DNA from: Obelidium mucronatum
Lineage: Eukaryota; Chytridiomycota; Chytridiomycetes; Chytridiales; Chytriomycetaceae
Direction: 5' to 3'
Length of the DNA: 36,652 nt
Assembly (NCBI GenBank): GCA_025765595.1
Contig: JAIVFH010000267.1
Location: 1 to 36,652 of the forward strand
Shown piece by piece: positions 31,076 through 36,652 of the stretch. The translations under genes were made by a program, and so were the position numbers. Each line of letters opens with the position of its first letter. The stretch's first letter is position 1. Below the pieces are notes generated by a model. The model was not told the origin of the DNA. It worked only from the letters and a program-made list of their open reading frames with translations, and ran no database searches.

Positions 31076-32259
31076 TTATTCTACACTCTTTGGTGGCAAA
31101 GGCGGGAAACTGTGTTCAACTTGCAGGGCAGAAGCCGCAGAGCTTCCTGTTCGAGAAGACCTTCGAGTGGCCAAATCAAACGAGACTCGTCGTTCCCTAG
31201 AAGATCCCGTTCGCAACACTGGTCCACCCTGAATAAGATCTTGATCGCTGTTTAGCGATCCAGGCACTTTAATCATAGCCAAGCTGTTAATACTGCCTCT
31301 ACCGATCGGGGTATTTGGCATAGTTGTTATTGTGCTTGTTTCTTGCACAATCATTGTCCCCGTTTGAATCTTCAAGTCTGGAATGGTCAACTTCCCCGCT
31401 TCTGTATTCGATGCACTTGAATTTGAAATCACTTTCAGGAACTGTGGCGACATGATTGATTTGACACACGCAAGGGGGACCATGCAATAGCCTCTGCATT
31501 GAGTGTAAGAAAACATGATTGGATAGAAGGTTAATAGTTATCGAAAACTACTCACATATTCCAGAGAATGTTGGTGTAAAAGTTTCCCCCAAAAGTTTTG
31601 TAGCTGATGCTTCCCGCCAGATACACAAAGGACACTCCACCTGTCCCCAAACACGTTTGCAACAAGTCCCATTTCTTTCGTTTCTCTTCTGCGTCGTACA
31701 CTTTTTGCATTAGCTGCCTCAGGAACCAAACGTCGAAAAATAGAAAGGATAGCCCGACAGCACCCGCCTGATAAACATCTTGAAGAAAGCAGTAGTCAAT
31801 GTTGGAGTACATACAGGGAATATTTGTAGCTAAATTTGATGCTATGCTCAAAGCCAATATAATGGTATCAAGGAGACCGCGTTTTATGAGCTTTTCTGGT
31901 GCAATTTTCAGTTTGCGATAATACAGCAGCCAGAATGTTTGGAGGTAAATCACGGCCTGGAACGCGTAGTAAACATGTAAAGGCGTGTCGCATGTGATTG
32001 ATTCTGATCCCGTAAACATGAGGCAATCCAGCAAAAAGAATCCGCTAATAGACCCGAACATGTTTGATAGTATGGAGGAAAAAATGATCGCCCAAAGTAG
32101 CGTCTTCTTATGGGAAAAGAAGGCCTCGTTGAGAAGCACAAGCGAGCAGTACAATTGCAGAGTAAGAAAACCTGTCCAAGTGGCGTTGTCGATTTGCGAC
32201 CATGTGTAGCTATTTGTCCACCCAACGGCAGCTGTTTCTCGTCGGGAGAGTGAAGCCAT
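31076..32259 (-). CDS. Orphan multi-TM (about seven-helix) membrane protein
   Basis: Exons 32259-31556 and 31493-31076 (intron 62 nt) encode 373 residues. Not recognised. Hydrophobic segments by eye: FLTLQLYCSLVLLNEAFF, LLWAIIFSSILSNMFGSISGFF, VYYAFQAVIYLQTFWLLYY, DTIILALSIASNLATNI, AGAVGLSFLFFDVWFL, GGVSFVYLAGSISY and a seventh formed across the splice junction (YTNILWNIGYCMVPLACV). A cytoplasmic-type tail rich in Ser/Arg follows (SSRERRVSFDLATRRSSRTGSS), with RRVSF resembling a PKA site. Start ATG 32259 (MASLSRRE). Topology suggests a sensory or receptor-like 7TM protein. There is no signal peptide or extracellular domain. A transporter-like or other family is equally possible. Its 3' end lies only 35 bp upstream of the PMT start on the same strand. 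Confidence 0.75.
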
Positions 32260-32520
32260 GAAGATTTTCAATCTTGGACGACAATTACTTTAAAAAGCCA
32301 AAGAAAAAAGCCGTGAATTTTGAGAACGAAAAAGTTCCTTTCATGTGCCTTGCTGCTGTTAACAGTTGGAATATGGCCATATTTTTGTGTACTGTTTCGA
32401 TTCTATTTTAAGGAATATGTGAAACATCGAAACCTTCCTTTTCCAGACAATTTCCACGCGAACTAGACTGCTGAAGCTAAAACAGAAACTAAAAAAAAAG
32501 ATCCTCAAAACTCACGCCTC

Positions 32521-34216
32521 ATGCTCATGTTATCAGTACCAGGATTCGCGCTTGTTTTATTGGTCCCCACAATCGTGCATGGCCTTGCCAAGCTTGAACC
32601 TCCCAACGGGAAGCTGATTTTTGGTCCTTGGTTCGATAGTTCTACTGGTCCAGTCAGCAGTGGAGAGACTGCCGCTGGATGGAACAGAAAGATTGGTTAT
32701 AATTCAGGTATGGAATCGCGCCACAACAAATCTTCCACTTAGCAAATATTTGTCACAGGCGTATTCCAAGCTTATCAGCACATGCCTCTCAGAACTCCAT
32801 TCAATGGCCCACCGGATTACGATACGTCCAACCACAATCCCGACGGAACATTAAACATCAATATATTCAATGATGGAACAGATGCAGCCATTTTCTTCAC
32901 GATTTATCCCGATAACTCAACTGGTATTTTGGATAGTGACATCACAGCGTTAGCCAACCAATGTGCAGAAATAATTGTAAGCCTCTCTCTTCCAATTCTT
33001 TCATTAAATATCTAATTTAAGTTATCATAGGCTGTGACTGGAAGAAAGATGTACTTGAGATTTGCAGTAAGGAAGTTTTTACACATCTTGATCTTCCCAC
33101 AAGTCCTAAAACCCCCAATTTTCAACCAAAAAATTTAGCCGGAAATGAATGGTGGTTGGATGGGTTACAGTGGAAACCCAGCTGCCTTTATATCTCTTTG
33201 GAGAAAAGTCTACACTGCAATCAACGCTGTTGCTCCAAGCATCGCCATGGTTTGGTCACCGAATCCAGATGTGCAGTCTGGATTATATCCATACGCGCCA
33301 TATTGGCCTGGACCAGAATACGTGGATTGGGTCGGACTGAGTATCTACTGGAAGGGATTACAAGACAATTACCCCATCTCATACATTTCGAATACACTCT
33401 GTCCAAGCGATTTCACTGCTCAAGTAATGGATGCCCAGGGCCCACAAGGTGGAAAAATATCATTTTATCAGACATATGCTGTTGCTTTCGATAAACCCTT
33501 TGTGGTTAGTCTCAGTCTGTGGTAATTCTGTCCAATCGTTATTGAATTGTATGTTTTAGATCTCTGAGGGAGGTGGTGCATTTCAAACGCACAACTCAAG
33601 AAACGGAGTAACAAGTCTTACAGACCCCGGTCCAGGGCGTGTGGCTACTGTGATGGTTCGTTTCAATGAGGTTACCCAGCACAATAACACGCCTGATTAA
33701 TACACACAGGGATACTGGTACTCTAATATTTTTAATCCGGCATTTATGGCAAGATATCCACGATTCAAGATGATTCTGGCTTTCGAAATTTGGAAGGTGG
33801 GCAACCAAACCTGTTGCTGAGTTGAACAACATTTGACTCTGTGCAACTTTAAAATACAGAGAGAGAACGAAGACGTTTATACTTCTGATCGAGACTTTAG
33901 AATTACTGCCGATGAGCCAACGATTGCAGCATTCCGCGCTGAACTTCAGAAGCTTGATGCGGCTGGAACAATGCTTTGGGCAAGCCCCGCTAAACCATCG
34001 CCATCACCATCACCACCAACTACAACGACTGCAAGATCAAGTACTACGTCAAAGGCCCCAGCTGTGAATACAGTCACAAGTGCCGTTGTTTCACCACAAC
34101 AACCTTCGCAAAATCCGGCCAAAGATGCGAATCATACAAGCTCTTCGCGTTCAATTAGTCCTTTTTCTCCTGTCCTGATGCTTTCAGTGCTCATGACAGT
34201 CATGTTCTTTTTCTAA
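32521..34216 (+). CDS. Secreted GPI-type GH26-like glycoside hydrolase
   Basis: Seven in-phase exons (32521-32707, 32759-32976, 33031-33066, 33139-33504, 33560-33655, 33710-33796, 33860-34216; introns 51-72 nt) give 448 residues. Signal peptide: MLMLSVPGFALVLLVPTIVHG. Fold marks of a GH26-type TIM barrel: AIFFTIYP, MYLRFAPEMNGGWMGY with the candidate acid/base Glu (33142-33144), MVWSPN, YVDWVGLSIYW, and FVISEGGGAF with the candidate nucleophile Glu (33566-33568). GH26 enzymes mostly cut beta-mannans or mixed-linkage glucans; the His before the acid/base Glu is Pro here. After the barrel come a PSPSPSPPTTTT stalk and a hydrophobic tail (SPVLMLSVLMTVMFFF) suggesting GPI anchoring. Substrate is not predictable from this. 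Confidence 0.85.
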
Positions 34217-34760
34217 ATTCTAACAACCCAACAATAAATATCTTGAATTCAGAAAAAAAGACCAAAACCATGAAAAGCATACGCGATAAGCCAAAAAAAA
34301 AACGGGATAGAAAAAGAAGACATGAAACATTGCCAACTGGTGAAATCAAGATGCGTATGTTCTTTGTATACGAAAATGTAAATCTTCAAACAAAGAAAAT
34401 CAACAAGTAAATCCTCTGGCCGTCTTTGCAAAGAAGAGCAACACACCCGCTGTTGTCCACTTTGCTCAATTAATCTCAAAAGGCTCCTTTTTTTGGGGGA
34501 CGAGGAGGAAAACGAACACGAAAAGGGAAATCGAGAGACGGATTTCTATAACCGACGTCTATTCATCAAATCGGACAAGGAATCATCCGTCCGGCATCAT
34601 CTTTTACTGTGCGTTTGATCGATCGGTGGAAAAACTGAAGATATATACGGATATCACTATATCCGCTCAGAAGAGAAGCTGCGAATATCGCCATTTGTTG
34701 AAGGAGGAATATTCCATCAGACCTTAAAAAGTATCCCACCATCAATCAAAATCAATCACG
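34217..34760 (+). other. Upstream region of the MOK-like kinase gene
   Basis: About 540 bp between the GH26-like stop and the kinase ATG. No coding signal is seen. It contains an inverted repeat CGGATAT-cact-ATATCCG at 34648-34665, about 95 bp before the ATG, which could be a dimeric factor site. Confidence 0.6.
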
Positions 34761-36652
34761 ATGAGCGACTACAATTCATCAAACGATAAACCAAAGCCAG
34801 AAGGAAGTGCTACAAAACTGGAAGGTTTGGAGAATCGTTTGGAAGCCAAAGTCCATAAAGCCAACCACCCCCAATTTCAATACCCCCAATACATAGACTT
34901 CAGACTCATGTGCAAACTGGGCGAAGGAACGTTTTCGGAAGTTTTAAAAGTCAAACATAAACGGACGGGTCAGATTTATGCCATGAAACGATTTCGGAAA
35001 CACTTCAACACGTAAAAAACCCCTTTTGGGACATTTAACGAAAAGCAAATCGAAAAACTGATTCTACAATTGCTTGAAATAGATTTGAGGAAATCGAAGG
35101 ACTACGCGAAATCCAAGCATTAAAACGGCTGAATCCACATCCCCACATTGTAGACTTACATGATGTCGTATTGTAAGCGCCGAGCCACGATATTTTATTT
35201 TTTTGCCAAATATTAAATTTGGATTTAATCTTGTCTCGTTCTAGCGAACCTCGGAACGGTGTATTGTCGCTCAACTTTGAACTAATGGATTGTAATTTGT
35301 ACGAACTCATTTCTCGGAAGAACCTTCTCATGACCGAAAGCAAAGCCAAAATGTATATGCACCAAATTTGTAAAGGACTGGAATATATCCATGGGTTTGT
35401 TTGTTTGTTTTACGTGTCTTTTCCAGTCACAATTGTGCTGAAGAAAACTCTTCAGGAAAGGGATCTTTCATCGAGACATCAAACCTGAGGTAATAACCTC
35501 CCTCGGAACCTACTTAATTCAATCGCGCTAACAATAATAATGAACCAGAATATATTGGTCAAAGACTTCAACATCAAAATCGCCGATTTTGGATCCTGTC
35601 GAGGGATCCACTCAAAACAACCCTACACTGAATACATTGCAACCAGATGGTACCGGCCTCCAGAATGTCTCCTGTGTGATGGGATATATACGTTTAAAAT
35701 GGATATTTGGAGTGCTGGATGCGTTCTATACGAAGTCATTTCGAAACAGCCGTTGTTCCCCGGATCAAATGAGTTGGATCAGATTCATCGAATACATAAC
35801 GTGATGGGAACACCAAGTCCTAAATTGTTGAAGCAGATGTTGGGGTGCGGCTTTTTTTCCCCTTTCTTTCTTTTACCTTTTTTAGATGTCTGTCTCACGC
35901 AACTATTACAATTGTTTGTCAAATAGAAGTCGAGCCAGCTCTCCAAAGTTTCAGTTCACACCCAAGGAAGGCACAGGAATAAGGACATTGCTACCATACG
36001 TTTCGCAAGACTGTGTTGATATCATCAATGCGCTACTGATTTATAACCCCGATGAGAGGTACACCTAGCACAACAGAAAAGTGGCTCTCTCAAAATTCTA
36101 ACTCTCCTCAATCATCATTTTTCACAGGATTACCGCCAAAGACGCTCTTAAGCATGGCTTTTTCAAGGATATCAATACACTCAAGTCCAATTCAGTTGTG
36201 TCCCAGGATTCTCTGAATGCAGCAGGAAAAGTCGCCCCTCCCGCAAAATCAAAAGTGAGTTCTGGCGACACAAGACCACTCTTCTTTTTTGACGGTGATT
36301 TTATTTTTACACATCCAGAACAATGATGCATCCGACACGACTGATTCAAATGTCACGCTTGTGGCATCTTCTACGTATATAAAAGCCCCTCCAAAAGAAG
36401 AGCATAAAGTACAAGAAGAGGATCAATCCGCTGTACAAGGTTTTATTTTTTATTTTTATTTTTATTTTTTTGAGTTTCATACCTTGATTCTAACTCGGAT
36501 TTGACTACTACAACAGCGAGCTCAATGGTTACTATCGCCGAATCCGAATCCCTTCCATCAGAAACCGACATAACCGACGCTGCAACCGGGACACACTCGA
36601 TTCATCGACCCAAAGCCAAGGAAGTCGAACCGCAAATGAATGATGCAGAAAA
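34761..36652 (+). CDS. MOK: MOK-like RCK-family protein kinase (partial, continues past window)
   Basis: Nine exons in phase (34761-35011, 35083-35172, 35245-35394, 35456-35489, 35549-35844, 35927-36058, 36128-36254, 36319-36439, 36517 to edge; introns 59-82 nt). Kinase marks: glycine loop GEGTFSEVLKV, AMKRF Lys, LREIQALKRLNPHPHIVDLH, FELMDCNLYELI, HRDIKPENILV, ADFGSC, and SKQPYTEYIATRWYR with a TEY activation loop. PLFPGSNELDQIHRIHNVMGTP is very close to animal MOK and separates it from MAK/ICK. The usual APE triplet reads PPE. About 45 residues precede the kinase domain, and a Ser/Thr-rich tail follows it. RCK kinases act on cilia and intraflagellar transport, which fits an organism with flagellated spores. 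The stop codon is beyond the window. Confidence 0.92.

Overview
The window looks like nuclear DNA from a flagellated (zoosporic, chytrid-like) fungus. Genes are compact and on both strands, and most are split by many GT-AG introns of about 40-90 nt. The gene set joins fungal markers (protein O-mannosyltransferase, class III chitinase-like GH18, GPI-anchored wall-type enzymes, a TMEM50/Vps68 protein) with features lost from most terrestrial fungi: a MOK-type RCK kinase, the family tied to cilium biology, and a class C (GABA-B-like) GPCR. No rRNA, tRNA, CRISPR array or recognisable transposon was seen. Exon boundaries were worked out by hand from splice sites and reading phase.

Layout. 1-3938 (-): Kelch-repeat surface receptor whose cytoplasmic tail is a 107-residue tandem repeat. 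The array runs off the left edge, and the leftmost copies carry small indels. 4928-5769 (+): TMEM50/Vps68-type membrane protein. 6307-10039 (+): PUF RNA-binding protein. 10724-12231 (+): unknown acidic and Gly-Lys-rich protein with an 81-T run in one intron. 12289-13632 (+): cupin-ended protein, a candidate CENP-C/Mif2. 13744-16856 (-): class C GPCR. 16881-18308 (-): single-pass receptor-like protein with a TIR/SEFIR-like cytoplasmic region, ending 24 nt before the GPCR start. 19084-20149 and 20984-22076 (+): tandemly duplicated bulb-lectin/TM/SH3 receptors. 22848-24747 (-): GPI-type GH18 protein that has lost its catalytic Glu. 25071-28236 (+): PP2C phosphatase with a large insertion. 28497-31040 (-): PMT mannosyltransferase. 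31076-32259 (-): orphan multi-TM (about 7TM) protein. 32521-34216 (+): GPI-type GH26-like hydrolase. 34761-window end (+): MOK-like kinase, truncated at the right edge.

Taken together, at least eight of the fourteen or fifteen genes act at the cell surface or secretory pathway: Kelch receptor, TIR/SEFIR-like receptor, class C GPCR, two lectin-SH3 receptors, pseudo-chitinase, GH26-like protein and the PMT that would O-mannosylate their Ser/Thr-Pro stalks. The strongest leads are the TIR/SEFIR-like receptor packed against the GPCR, the lectin-SH3 pair with near-identical signalling halves but diverged lectin heads, and the catalytically dead GH18 surface protein.
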